A DNA stretch of 64,000 nucleotides from Hyphomicrobiales bacterium (GCA_930633495.1 CAKNFJ010000001.1:3433001-3497000), one strand, 5' to 3'; numbered from the stretch's first letter, positions 55,853 through 64,000 are shown. The notes: generated by a model from the letters alone, not told the origin. Numbers and translations are program-made.

Positions 55853-58375
55853 TCATGCCGCGCATTGTCCCTGGGTTTCGACGACGCCGAGCAGGCGCGC
55901 CTGCATCGCCTCGTCATGTTCGAGCTCCGCGGCGTCGCCCGCGAAGGCGACCTGCCCGTTGACCAGCACATAGGCGCGGTCGACGATCGGCAGCACGAGT
56001 TCGGCATGGTGCTCGACGATCACCATCGCGACGCGGCCGCGCAGCTTGACCAAGGCCTCCATGACCTCGTTGACCACGGCCGGGGCCAGCCCCTCGAAGG
56101 GCTCGTCGAGCAGGATGAGCTTGCTCGGCACCATCAGGGCACGCGCGATCGCGACCATCTGGCGCTCGCCGCCGGAAAGGTTCTCGGCCTTCGCCGCCTG
56201 TCGCGTGCGGAGGCGGGGGAACAGGGTGAAGACCTCTTCCAGGTCGATGCCGCCGGGACGCTGCGCGAGCAGCAGGTTCTCGGTGACGGTCAGGTTCGGG
56301 AACAGGCGCCGCCCTTCCGGCACCAGCGAGATGCCGAGACGGTTGATCTCGAAGGGGCGGAGCTTGCGCAGATCCGTGCCTGCGAAGCGGATATCGCCCC
56401 GGTCGAGTGGTAGGCTGCCGGTCAGCGCTCGCAGCAATGTCGTCTTGCCGACGCCGTTGCGGCCGAGCAGCGCCACCGCCTCGCCCTCGCGGATCGTCAG
56501 GTCGATGCCGGAGAGAACCGTGCTGCCGCTATAGCCGGCGGCGATGTCCGTGGCTTGGAGCAGGACGGGGCTCTCGGCCGTCTTGCCGCGTTTCACGGCA
56601 GGCGCCGTCGCGCGTTCGCCATCCTTGGCGGCGCCGAGATAGGCGGCGATCACTTCCGGGTTGCGCGCGACGTCGGCCGGCTTGCCGTCGGCGATCATGC
56701 GGCCCTGATGCAGCACGGAGATGCGGTCGGAGATCGCCAGAACCCGGTCGATGTCGTGCTCGATCAGCAGCACGGCGTGGCGCTGGGCGAGACGGCGGAT
56801 CAGGTCTGCGACGACGATACGGTCGGCTTCGGCGAGGCCGGCGAGGGGTTCGTCCAGTAGCAGCAGCTTGGATTCGATCGCCAGCGTCACCGCGATCTCG
56901 AGCAGGCGCTTGGCGCCGTGCGGCAGGTCCTGGCTGGTCTCAGCCGCCTGCTCGACGAGGCCGACCGCATCGAGCAGGGACCAACTGCGGGCATTGATCG
57001 CGTCGATGTCATGGGCGTCACGCAGCAGGCCGCGGGCGCCGAGGCGCTGCGCCTGCACGGCGATGCGGACATTCTCGAACACGGTCAGGTTCGGGAAGAT
57101 CGACAGGATCTGGAAGGAGCGGGCGATGCCGAGCCGGGCACGGGCATGCATTGGCAGCCTGGTGATATCGCGCCCCTCGAAGAAGACTTGTCCCGCGCTC
57201 GGCGGCAGCACGCCGGTCAGCATGTTGTAGAAGGTCGTCTTGCCGGCACCGTTGGGGCCGATGATCGAGTGCAGGACGAAGGGCCTGACCTGAAGATCGA
57301 TCTCCTTGGCCGTGACCAGGCTGCCGAACTGCTTGGAGAGCTTGCGTGTCTCCAGGATCGGCTTGTCCGGGTCCATCGCCTGGGCGGCGCTGACATAGGG
57401 CTCGATCACCGCCGGGCGCGGCGGAATCGTGTTGCGCGTCAGGGTCCAGCGCTGGCGTCCGCTGAAGCGCTGCACGAGGCCGGTGATGCCTTCCGGCGAC
57501 AGCAGCGCGAACAGGATCAGGATCGGCGCGAAGATCAGCCACCAGTTTTCGGTGACGGCCGAGAGCCGGTTCTCCAGGATGATGAAGCTGATCGCGCCCC
57601 AGAGCGGGCCGAGGAAGTGATGGACGCCGCCGAGCACGGTCATGAGCAGGGCGTCGCCGGCATGCTGCCAGCTCAGATTGTTGGCGTAGACGCCCTGCAG
57701 CAGGAAGGTCAGCAGCGAACCGGCGAAGCCGACGAAGCCGGCCATCAGCACGAAGGAGCCGAGCCTGAGCAGATAGACGTTGAAGCCGAGGCTGCGTGCC
57801 CGCTGCTCATTGTCGCGCACCGCCTGCAAGGCCCGCCCGAACGGCGAATGCACGATGCGCCAGAGCAGCCAGACGCCCGCGACGACACAGGCGATGACGA
57901 AGCCGTGGAAGGCGAGGTCGTTCTGGAAGCTCGGGCGCGCGACGCCCTGCAGGCCGTTCTCGCCGCCGGTCACCGCCGTCCATTTGAAGGCGACCTCGAA
58001 GGCGATCTGCGAGCAGGCCAAAGTGAGAAGCGAGAAATACAGGCCCTTGCGGCGCAGGATCAGGGCGCCGAGCACGAGGCCGAGCCCCAGCGAGAACAAG
58101 ACCGAGAGCAGGATGCCGCCGAGATCGTTCGACATCCGGCCGAGCACGAAGAAGGCGGCGGCGTAGCTGGCGCAGCCGAAGAAGACGGAGGCGCCGAAGG
58201 GCACGAGCCCGGTATAGCCGACGAGCAGGTTCACCCCCATGCCGTAGAGCGTGTAGATCGCGATCTGGGTGATCAGGCCGACGGGCGCGCCGAGCATCAG
58301 CCACAGCCCGGTGAGGGCGCTGAGGACGATACCGACCCAGAGGGCGGGGTGCGTGAGCAGGGTGCTAGGGCTCAT
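55853..58375 (-). CDS. Branched-chain amino acid-type ABC transporter: LivM-LivG-LivF fusion in one polypeptide
   Basis: An 840-aa protein joins three parts usually encoded separately. Residues 1-about 320: LivM permease (YTLYGMGVNLLVGYTGLVPFG, HFLGPLWGAISFI). About 333-590: LivG ATPase with Walker A IIGPNGAGKTT, an unusual signature LPHGAKRLLEIA and LLLLDEPLAGLAE. About 600-840: LivF ATPase with LLGRNGVGKTT, LSGGERQMVAIA and LILLDEPFEGLAP. The ATG overlaps the livH stop (ATGA). Reading is open throughout, so it is a real fusion in the sequence. Substrates of such clusters in catabolic operons are often aromatic or alicyclic acids. Confidence 0.92.
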   Translation of the reverse strand: MSPSTLLTHPALWVGIVLSALTGLWLMLGAPVGLITQIAIYTLYGMGVNLLVGYTGLVPFGASVFFGCASYAAAFFVLGRMSNDLGGILLSVLFSLGLGLVLGALILRRKGLYFSLLTLACSQIAFEVAFKWTAVTGGENGLQGVARPSFQNDLAFHGFVIACVVAGVWLLWRIVHSPFGRALQAVRDNEQRARSLGFNVYLLRLGSFVLMAGFVGFAGSLLTFLLQGVYANNLSWQHAGDALLMTVLGGVHHFLGPLWGAISFIILENRLSAVTENWWLIFAPILILFALLSPEGITGLVQRFSGRQRWTLTRNTIPPRPAVIEPYVSAAQAMDPDKPILETRKLSKQFGSLVTAKEIDLQVRPFVLHSIIGPNGAGKTTFYNMLTGVLPPSAGQVFFEGRDITRLPMHARARLGIARSFQILSIFPNLTVFENVRIAVQAQRLGARGLLRDAHDIDAINARSWSLLDAVGLVEQAAETSQDLPHGAKRLLEIAVTLAIESKLLLLDEPLAGLAEADRIVVADLIRRLAQRHAVLLIEHDIDRVLAISDRISVLHQGRMIADGKPADVARNPEVIAAYLGAAKDGERATAPAVKRGKTAESPVLLQATDIAAGYSGSTVLSGIDLTIREGEAVALLGRNGVGKTTLLRALTGSLPLDRGDIRFAGTDLRKLRPFEINRLGISLVPEGRRLFPNLTVTENLLLAQRPGGIDLEEVFTLFPRLRTRQAAKAENLSGGERQMVAIARALMVPSKLILLDEPFEGLAPAVVNEVMEALVKLRGRVAMVIVEHHAELVLPIVDRAYVLVNGQVAFAGDAAELEHDEAMQARLLGVVETQGQCAA

Positions 58376-59241
58376 TCGAAGCGCTCCCATTTTTCGCCGA
58401 AGAGGCCGCGAGGGCGCACGAGCAGGATGGCCGCCATCAGGACGTACATGGCCGCGCCCGACCATTCCGGCTGGAACTGGATGGTCATGGCGATGGTGAT
58501 GCCGACGAGCAGCCCGGCGATGATCGCACCGGCATAGGAGCCGAGACCGCCGATGGTGACGATGACGAAGGCCGGCATGATCGCGCTCGCCGCCATCGAG
58601 GGGGTCACCGTCCAGAGCGGCGCGGCCAGCAGCCCGGCGAGACCGGCGAGCAGGCAGCCGATGCCGAAGACGAAGCTGAACACCACGGGCAGGTTGATGC
58701 CGAGGAGGCCGACCATCTCGGCGTCGCGGGAGCCCGCCCGGATGATGCGGCCGAAGGGTGTGTAGGTCAGGAAGGCCCAGAAGGCGATGAGAGCGGCGAT
58801 CGTCACCAGCAGGACGAAAAGCCGGTATTTGGTCAGCAGGATCGGACCATATTCGACGAAGCCGGCGAGGAAGCGCGGCGCGCTGAAGGGCAGGGGCGCC
58901 CCGCCGAAGATCATGCGCAGGATCGCCTCGATCAACAGCGCCAGCGCGAAGGTCAGGATCAGGCCGAGAAGCGGTTCCTTGCCATAGAGATGGCGGATCA
59001 GCACGACCTCGACCACCATGCCGATGCCGCCCGTCAGCAGCGGCGCGAGCAGCGCCGCCCACCAGCCGAATTCGCGGGCGAGCACCAGGGCGAGATAGGC
59101 GCCGAGCGCGAAGAAGGCGCCATGGGCGAAGTTCACGATGCCGAGCAGGCCGAAGATGATCGACAGCCCGACCGCGATCAGGACGTAGAGAAAACCGAGG
59201 ATCAGACCGTTGACGGTCTGGGACAGTATCATGTCCAGCAT
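58372..59241 (-). CDS. livH: LivH-type ABC transporter permease
   Basis: A 289-aa inner-membrane permease with about eight helices. Family segments: NGLILGFLYVLIAVGLSIIFGLLGIVNFAHG at the N-terminus, TPFGRIIRAGSRDAEMVGLLGIN as the EAA-type loop, and GGLGSYAGAIIAGLLVG near the end. ATG at 59241 is preferred; a TTG at 59259 is also in frame. It follows the binding-protein gene by 82 bases. Confidence 0.9.
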   Translation of the reverse strand: MLDMILSQTVNGLILGFLYVLIAVGLSIIFGLLGIVNFAHGAFFALGAYLALVLAREFGWWAALLAPLLTGGIGMVVEVVLIRHLYGKEPLLGLILTFALALLIEAILRMIFGGAPLPFSAPRFLAGFVEYGPILLTKYRLFVLLVTIAALIAFWAFLTYTPFGRIIRAGSRDAEMVGLLGINLPVVFSFVFGIGCLLAGLAGLLAAPLWTVTPSMAASAIMPAFVIVTIGGLGSYAGAIIAGLLVGITIAMTIQFQPEWSGAAMYVLMAAILLVRPRGLFGEKWERFE

Positions 59242-59323
59242 GAAAGGCCGCTCCTGCAAGGATGCGAGGGACGAGCCGGCCGCATGATGCCATGCGGCCG
59301 CAGCGACGTCGGGAATGGCTGCC

Positions 59324-60595
59324 TCAGACGGCGTCCATCTTGCAGGCGCTGCCCGCCTGGTTGCCGAAGGCCTTCTCGATATCGGCCGGGGTCTTGGGCA
59401 GCTCGGCCTTGATGTCGAAATAGTCCCATTTGTCGGTGATCTTCGGCTTGATGCCGGCGACCAGAAGGCGGCTGATCATCTGGTGGTCGAAGTCGCGATA
59501 ATGCACGTCGAGCCCGTCGCGCTTGGTCGACCATTTCTCCAGCGCGGCGACGATGGCCGCCGAATCCGTCGATTTCGCCGCCTCGATCGAGTCGAGCAGG
59601 GTCTTCATGCCCATCCAGCCCATCCAGGCCTTGTCGGCGGCCGGGCGGTTGTATTTCTTCTCGTAGGCGGCGGCCATCGCCTGCTCTTCGGGCGGGTTGT
59701 TGGGGTTCTTGTAGTACCAGGTGAGGGTGTAGAGGCCGTCGGCCGCCTCGGGGCCGACGCCCCAGAGATCGGTGTTGCCGACCGAGATTTCGGCGAAGGG
59801 GATGCGGCCCTTCATGCCGAGTTCGTTCCACTGCTTCAGGAAGGTGGTGAGGTCGCTGGCGGCGATGCCGCCGATGACGACGTCGGGCTTGGCCTGCCGG
59901 ATCTTGAGGATGAAGGAGGAATAGTCGGGCGTGCCGACCGGCACCTCGTCGGCGCCGACGATGGTGATGCCGTTGGCCTTGGCGTATTCCTCGAAGGAGC
60001 GCTTGATGTCCTGGCCGAAGGCATAGGCCGCGGTCAGCAGATACCATTTCTTGCCGATATCGGCGCAGTAGGGCGCCAGCACCCGCACATGCACGTCGAC
60101 CGGCGGCTGCAGGCGGAAGGTGTATTTGTTGCAGGATTTGCCGGTGAGCTCGCCGGTGGCGGCGTTGGCGGCGATGTAGGGCACCTTGGCCTTCTTGGCG
60201 ACGGCGGAGATCGCGAGCGCGAAGGAGCTGAGCGCGCCGCCGACCATGCCGACGACCTTGTGCTCGCCGACGAGGCGCTCGGCATTCTGCTGGGCGCCTT
60301 GCGGATTGGGCTCGTCGAGCCAGACGATCTCGGCGGGGCGGCCGAGCAGCATGTTGTTGCGCTGTTCCAGCGCCAGCATGCCGCCCTGGGCGAGATATTC
60401 CGATTGATCGACGATGGTGCCGGTCTTGGCCCAGATCATGCCGATCTTGATCGGCTCGGCCGCAGCGGCGTTGCCGATATAGGGCATGCCGAGCCTGGCT
60501 GAAACGATGCCGCTGGCGCCGAGCGATCCGGCCCCGAGAAGCAGGCTGCGGCGCCCGATGGCGCTGGTGAAAGTTGGTTTGCGAGCGTCTGTCAC
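59324..60595 (-). CDS. ABC transporter substrate-binding protein, Tat-type signal
   Basis: A 423-aa periplasmic binding protein of the LivJ/amide-binding group. The N-terminus has RRSLLLGAGSLGASGI, a twin-arginine signal, with likely cleavage after AAAAEP. Mature protein: IKIGMIWAKTGTIVDQSEYLA, VVGMVGGALSSFALA, WYLLTAAYAFGQDI. A GTG start with GGGAGG seven to eight bases upstream is used. It is the first gene of the transport/catabolism operon, divergent from the Gfo/Idh gene. The ligand is probably a small acid, not necessarily an amino acid. Confidence 0.9.
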   Translation of the reverse strand: MTDARKPTFTSAIGRRSLLLGAGSLGASGIVSARLGMPYIGNAAAAEPIKIGMIWAKTGTIVDQSEYLAQGGMLALEQRNNMLLGRPAEIVWLDEPNPQGAQQNAERLVGEHKVVGMVGGALSSFALAISAVAKKAKVPYIAANAATGELTGKSCNKYTFRLQPPVDVHVRVLAPYCADIGKKWYLLTAAYAFGQDIKRSFEEYAKANGITIVGADEVPVGTPDYSSFILKIRQAKPDVVIGGIAASDLTTFLKQWNELGMKGRIPFAEISVGNTDLWGVGPEAADGLYTLTWYYKNPNNPPEEQAMAAAYEKKYNRPAADKAWMGWMGMKTLLDSIEAAKSTDSAAIVAALEKWSTKRDGLDVHYRDFDHQMISRLLVAGIKPKITDKWDYFDIKAELPKTPADIEKAFGNQAGSACKMDAV

Positions 60596-60689
60596 GACGT
60601 CCTCCCTGTCTGGCGTTCCCTTGCCGTGTCGATCTTCCTGTCGGCCCGTCCGTTCCGGCGGCGTGCGGCGGCGAAGGCTGTAGCATAAC

Positions 60690-60735
60690 TGGAATCCAAT
60701 TCCACTCTAAATTTCAAAATTGGAATAGAATTCTG
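60690..60735. promoter_or_regulatory. Two IclR-type operator palindromes
   Basis: TGGAAT-CCA-ATTCCA (60690-60704) is a perfect palindrome and resembles the IclR-family consensus TGGAAAT-N-ATTTCCA. A second, less perfect copy TGGAAT-AGA-ATTCTG begins at 60721. The copies are 31 bp apart, about three helical turns. They lie between the divergent transporter and dehydrogenase operons and near the gene of an IclR regulator. Confidence 0.7.
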
Positions 60736-60742
60736 ATTTCTG

Positions 60743-60771
60743 TTGACGCTCCCCAGGGCGGGCGACATAAA
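60743..60771 (+). promoter_or_regulatory. Sigma70-type promoter of the Gfo/Idh operon
   Basis: TTGACG at 60743 and CATAAA at 60766 are separated by 17 bases. The second IclR-type palindrome ends seven bases before the -35 element. A GGAGAG ribosome-binding site follows before the ATG at 60792. Confidence 0.55.
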
Positions 60772-60791
60772 CGGGCGAGGGAGAGAAACGC

Positions 60792-61838
60792 ATGAAACCG
60801 CTATCGATCGGGCTCGTCGGGGCCGGCGCCATCGGCCGCATGCATGCCGACGTGATTGCAGGCAGCGATGTCGCGACGATCGCCGCCGTCGCCGACCCGA
60901 CCGAGGCCGGACGCCTCTATTGCCTGGAACGCGGGCTGCCCTGGCATGTGAGCCACCATGAACTGCTGGAGGCAGGCGGCGTAGAGGCGCTCATCGTCGC
61001 GACGCCCAATCAGAGCCATCTCGAAATCGGTCTTGCGGCGATCGCCCATGGTGTTCCCGCACTGATCGAGAAGCCGGTCACCGTCACGGTCGCGGAAGGC
61101 GAGGAGCTGTCGACGGCCTCGGCCAGGGCCGGTGTGCCGATCCTGGTCGGGCATCACCGCCGGCACAATCCGATCATCGCGAAGGCGCGCGAGCTGGTCG
61201 GGCGGGGCGCGCTCGGGCGGCTGACGAATGCGACGGTGCTCTACACATTCTACAAGCACGACGCCTATTTCGACCTGGCCTGGCGGCGCGAACCGGGCGG
61301 CGGGCCGATCCTCATCAACCTGATCCACGAGATCGACCTGATCCGTTTCGTCTGCGGCGAGGTCGCGGCCGTGCAGGCGGTGACGTCAGGCCGGGTTCGC
61401 GGGCTGCCGGTCGAGGATACGGCGGCGGTGCTGCTGGAGCTCGAGAACGGTGCGCTCGTCACGGTCAGCCTGTGCGATACGGCGGTGGCGCCCTGGAGCT
61501 GGGATCTGGTTTCCGGCGAGTTGCCGAACTACCCCCGGCAGGCGAAGCCGGTGAACTCCCATTTCATCTCGGGCACGGAAGGTTCGCTGGCGCTGCCCAG
61601 CCTCGACCATTGGCGCTATGACGGCGAGAAGAGCTGGTTTGCCCCGATCACGCAGGGCTCGATCCGCGTCGAGCGCGAAAGCCCCTACATCCGCCAGCTC
61701 CGGCATCTCTTCGACGTCGTGCGCCATGGTGCCAAGCCGCTGATCGATGCCGCCGATGCGACGCGTACGCTGAAAGTGACCCTTGCCGTCCAGGACGCGG
61801 CGCGCCAGAGACAGCGTCTGGAGATGCAGTTTGGGTAG
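60792..61838 (+). CDS. Gfo/Idh/MocA family NAD(P)-dependent oxidoreductase
   Basis: A 348-aa two-domain dehydrogenase. N-terminal Rossmann motif IGLVGAGAIGRMHAD, the EKPVTVT motif with catalytic Lys, and the substrate-side HEIDLIRF with His in GGGPILINLIHEIDLIRF. Family members oxidise hydroxyls of sugars, inositols and related cyclic polyols. ATG with GGAGAG upstream. It is the first gene of a four-gene plus-strand group and is likely controlled by the IclR-type sites in front. Confidence 0.9.
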   Translation: MKPLSIGLVGAGAIGRMHADVIAGSDVATIAAVADPTEAGRLYCLERGLPWHVSHHELLEAGGVEALIVATPNQSHLEIGLAAIAHGVPALIEKPVTVTVAEGEELSTASARAGVPILVGHHRRHNPIIAKARELVGRGALGRLTNATVLYTFYKHDAYFDLAWRREPGGGPILINLIHEIDLIRFVCGEVAAVQAVTSGRVRGLPVEDTAAVLLELENGALVTVSLCDTAVAPWSWDLVSGELPNYPRQAKPVNSHFISGTEGSLALPSLDHWRYDGEKSWFAPITQGSIRVERESPYIRQLRHLFDVVRHGAKPLIDAADATRTLKVTLAVQDAARQRQRLEMQFG

Positions 61839-61842
61839 GGCG

Positions 61843-62700
61843 ATGGCGAAGCGGATCGAGGACGAGGCAGGGCTGGACGAAGCCGAGCAGGCCCCGAGCG
61901 GCCTGCTCGAACGCACTCTCGGCGTTCTCGAACTGCTCGCGCATAACGCGCGCGGGCTGCCGCTCTTCGAGATCGCGGAGCGGCTGAAGATTCCGCGCAG
62001 CGCCACGCATCGCGTGCTCTCCAGCCTCGTCGACCATGGCTATGTCCGGCAGGAGCGCCATCACGGCACCTATGAGCTGACCGCGAAGATCGCATCGCTC
62101 GCCTTCGCCTTCCTGGCGGGGACGGGCATCACCGATCTCGCTCAGCCGATCCTGGACCATCTGGCGCGTGAATCGGGGGAGCTGGTGCGCCTCGCCCTGA
62201 TCGACGGGCGCGAACTCGTCTGGGTGGCGAAGTCGCAAGGCTCGCCCTTCGGGTTGCGCTACGATCCCGATATGGGGCAGGCGGGGCGGCTTTCCTGCTC
62301 GGCCAGCGGGCATGCCTGGTTGTCCTGTCTGTCGGACGAGGAGGCGATCGCGCTCATCGAGCGGCAGGGCTACGGCTCGCGCGAGGAATTCGGTCCGCGC
62401 GCGCCGCAGACGCAGGCCGCTGTGCTGAAGTATCTGCGTCAGGCGCGCAAGCGCGGCTTCAGCATCGTCATCCAGACCTATTCGCCCTGGATGAATGCGA
62501 TCGCCGCTCCGATCCGCAATCCGCAGACGAATGACGTCGTCGGCGCCGTCGTGATCGCGGGGCCGCATATCCGGTTGACGGAAGAGAAGATGCTGTCGCT
62601 CTCGCCGATGCTATTGAGCACGGCGCGGGAATTGTCGCTGGCGATGGGAGCGAGCCCCAGCCTCGCCTCGCGGCAGTCGCGCGGTCCGTTCTTCGGCTGA
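61843..62700 (+). CDS. IclR-family transcription regulator
   Basis: A 285-aa regulator. The winged helix is in LLERTLGVLELLAHNARGLP ... FEIAERLKIPRSATHRVLSSL, and the effector domain contains GRLSCSASGHAWLSCLSDEEA and AIAAPIRNPQTNDVVGAVVIAGP. The ATG at 61843 is four bases after the dehydrogenase stop; the gene is in the same transcript. The two palindromes upstream of the operon are the likely binding sites, which means autoregulation plus control of the divergent transporter operon. Confidence 0.92.
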   Translation: MAKRIEDEAGLDEAEQAPSGLLERTLGVLELLAHNARGLPLFEIAERLKIPRSATHRVLSSLVDHGYVRQERHHGTYELTAKIASLAFAFLAGTGITDLAQPILDHLARESGELVRLALIDGRELVWVAKSQGSPFGLRYDPDMGQAGRLSCSASGHAWLSCLSDEEAIALIERQGYGSREEFGPRAPQTQAAVLKYLRQARKRGFSIVIQTYSPWMNAIAAPIRNPQTNDVVGAVVIAGPHIRLTEEKMLSLSPMLLSTARELSLAMGASPSLASRQSRGPFFG

Positions 62701-62764
62701 GCCGGCTTGTTACCCTGTCGAGGGGGAACCGCCCGCCGGCCCGGCAACATGACGGGAGGTTCGA

Positions 62765-63664
62765 TTGAAGGTTCTCATCACCGGCGGCGCCGGTTTTCTC
62801 GGCGCCTGGATCTGCCGGCGCCTGTCGCGTCGCGGCGACGCTATCCGCATCTTCGACCGAGCCGAGAACAGGGCGACCATCGCGGCGATCGCGGGAGCTG
62901 AAGCCGCGAACGCCTGCCAATGGGTGACCGGCGATATCGTAGACGGCGAGGGTGTCGTGGCGGCCGCGCGCGGCTGCGATGCGATCGTCCACCTCGCCGG
63001 TGTGCTGACACTGGCCTGCAAGGAGAGCCCGGTTCGCGGCGCCGAGATCAACCTGATCGGAACGCTCAACGTGTTCGAGGCGGCGCTGCGTCACGGCATC
63101 GGCAAGGTGGTCTACACCAGCAGTGCCGGTGCCTATGGGCCGCAGAGCGGCGAGCTTCCGGTTCCCACATCGCATTACGGGGCGTTCAAGCTCGCCTGCG
63201 AGGGCAGCGCGCGGGCCTATTTCGCCGATCACGGTCTCTCCAGCATCGGCTTCCGGCCTTATGTCGTCTACGGGCCGGGCCGCGAGAGCGGCCTCAGTGC
63301 CGGGCCTTCTCTCGCCTGTCGGGCCGCGGCGCGCGGCGAACCCTATGTCTTTCCCTATGAGGGCATGGCGGGGCTCGTCTATGCCGGCGATGTCGCGGCG
63401 GCCTATGACAGCGCGCTGCGCTATCAGGGCGCGGGAGCGCATGTCTTCAACATGATCGGCGAACAGGCCGCGCCCGAAGACGTAATCGCCGAGCTTCGCA
63501 AGCTGGCGCCGGATTGCGATATCCGCCGCGGCGGCAAGCCGATGCCCTCGGCGCCGGAGATCGCGGAAGGCCCGCTGCGGGAGGTTCTCGCCGACGTGCC
63601 CTTCACCCCGCTTCGGGAAGGCATCGCGCGCACCTTCGCCTTCTATCGCGACGGGAGTCTCTAG
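62765..63664 (+). CDS. NAD-dependent epimerase/dehydratase (extended SDR)
   Basis: A 299-aa extended SDR. N-terminal motif LITGGAGFLGAWI, catalytic Ser/Thr in VYTSSAGAYGP and the Y-x3-K motif in SHYGAFKLACEG are present. The TTG start at 62765 is supported by GGGAGG five bases upstream and by the conserved domain beginning at the next residue. Likely acts on a sugar or cyclitol-type intermediate; exact reaction unknown. Confidence 0.88.
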   Translation: MKVLITGGAGFLGAWICRRLSRRGDAIRIFDRAENRATIAAIAGAEAANACQWVTGDIVDGEGVVAAARGCDAIVHLAGVLTLACKESPVRGAEINLIGTLNVFEAALRHGIGKVVYTSSAGAYGPQSGELPVPTSHYGAFKLACEGSARAYFADHGLSSIGFRPYVVYGPGRESGLSAGPSLACRAAARGEPYVFPYEGMAGLVYAGDVAAAYDSALRYQGAGAHVFNMIGEQAAPEDVIAELRKLAPDCDIRRGGKPMPSAPEIAEGPLREVLADVPFTPLREGIARTFAFYRDGSL

Positions 63665-63667
63665 CCC

Positions 63668-64000
63668 ATGCAGCTTGCTGCCCACACCTTCGGTTTCGTC
63701 TGGCAGGAGGAGGCCGAGCCCGCGCTGGAGGCCATCGCTTCGGCCGGGTTCCGTCAGGTCCAGCTCATGGCCGCGCCGCCGCATTTCGATCCCTGGCGCA
63801 GCGATGCTGCACGCACGGCGCGGTTGCGGGAGCTGATCGCGCGATATGGCCTCGAATTGCTGGCGGGCGACCTCGCAAGCAGCGACATCAATCTGGCGAG
63901 TGCTTCCGCCGAGGTGACGAGCTTTTCGGTCGATGCCTATAAGCGGCTGATCGCGCGTTGCGCCGAGCTTGGGGCTGCCGCGGTCTGTGTCGGCTCGGGG
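63668..64000 (+). CDS. Sugar phosphate isomerase/epimerase-like TIM-barrel protein, truncated by window end
   Basis: The first 111 residues are visible, from an ATG three bases after the epimerase stop. MQLAAHTFGFVWQEEAEPALEAIASAGFRQVQLMA and GLELLAGDLASSDINLAS match the xylose-isomerase-like TIM barrel. The superfamily includes 3-dehydroshikimate dehydratases and myo-inosose dehydratases, both possible in this context. The rest of the gene is outside the window. Confidence 0.78.
   Translation, partial: MQLAAHTFGFVWQEEAEPALEAIASAGFRQVQLMAAPPHFDPWRSDAARTARLRELIARYGLELLAGDLASSDINLASASAEVTSFSVDAYKRLIARCAELGAAAVCVGSG

Noticed and set aside
56918..58537. Long plus-strand open frame (539 codons) opposite the Liv genes
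   Set aside because: Antisense frame of GC-rich coding DNA; the product is Gln/Glu/Arg-rich low-complexity sequence, and the other strand encodes LivM and LivG motifs.
59229..60686. Long minus-strand frame overlapping the binding protein in another frame
   Set aside because: The product is Arg-rich without domain features; the binding-protein frame has a Tat signal and a typical fold.

Overview
The window looks like high-GC alphaproteobacterial chromosome, probably Hyphomicrobiales. The evidence is the pcaDCHG order with a divergent pcaQ, rhizobial-type polysaccharide genes, an amino acid:carrier-protein ligase cluster and a typical alphaproteobacterial intergenic palindrome. A Bosea-like genus is a guess. 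No rRNA, tRNA or CRISPR array was seen.

Region 1 (1-23.3 kb) is about secretion and the cell surface. It opens with a frameshifted istB remnant of an IS21-type element. A 1092-aa beta-helix/Ig-repeat protein with an RTX-like C-terminus follows, then its likely type I secretion ABC protein and HlyD adaptor, then a hexapeptide acyltransferase. A PPP-type phosphatase and a 2162-aa multidomain protein (N,N-dimethylformamidase-like domain, four DUF4082 domains, two almost identical 668-bp repeats) are on the minus strand. A CobW GTPase and a second type I system (small conserved protein, ABC protein with inactive C39-like domain, HlyD adaptor) complete the region. No TolC-type outer membrane protein is present.

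Region 2 (23.3-40.2 kb) is about polysaccharide and carrier-protein chemistry. One minus-strand operon encodes an acyl carrier protein, an acyl-CoA dehydrogenase-like enzyme, a SerRS-like amino acid:[carrier protein] ligase, a DUF1839 protein and a GH2 beta-mannosidase-like protein. Beside it are a WecG/TagA transferase, GT4, GT2 and DUF6492 proteins, an O-antigen ligase/polymerase, a double alpha/beta-hydrolase protein with altered nucleophiles, a Wzx-type flippase and a GH10 xylanase-like enzyme. A 29-codon membrane-protein ORF lies just beyond.

Region 3 (40.5-49.3 kb) is a protocatechuate (beta-ketoadipate) locus. The operon pcaD-pcaC-pcaH-pcaG continues into a BKACE-family enzyme and a succinyl-CoA:3-ketoacid CoA-transferase pair, then a shikimate-dehydrogenase-like gene. 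pcaB and pcaF are absent from the window. pcaQ is divergent. The pcaD promoter/operator/RBS segment has a clear second copy upstream of a metabolite:H+ symporter gene.

Region 4 (49.3-64 kb) is an uncharacterised catabolic cluster. On the minus strand are a substrate-binding protein, LivH, a single polypeptide fusing LivM, LivG and LivF, a second divergent shikimate-dehydrogenase-like protein, two tandem ketosteroid-dehydrogenase-like flavoproteins, a NIPSNAP protein, a TIM-barrel isomerase-like protein and an SDR. Divergent from it are a Gfo/Idh/MocA dehydrogenase, an IclR regulator, an NAD-dependent epimerase and another TIM-barrel protein cut by the window end. Two IclR-type palindromes lie between the divergent units. 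The combination suggests import and oxidation of an oxygenated alicyclic compound, possibly feeding protocatechuate into region 3; this link is inference.
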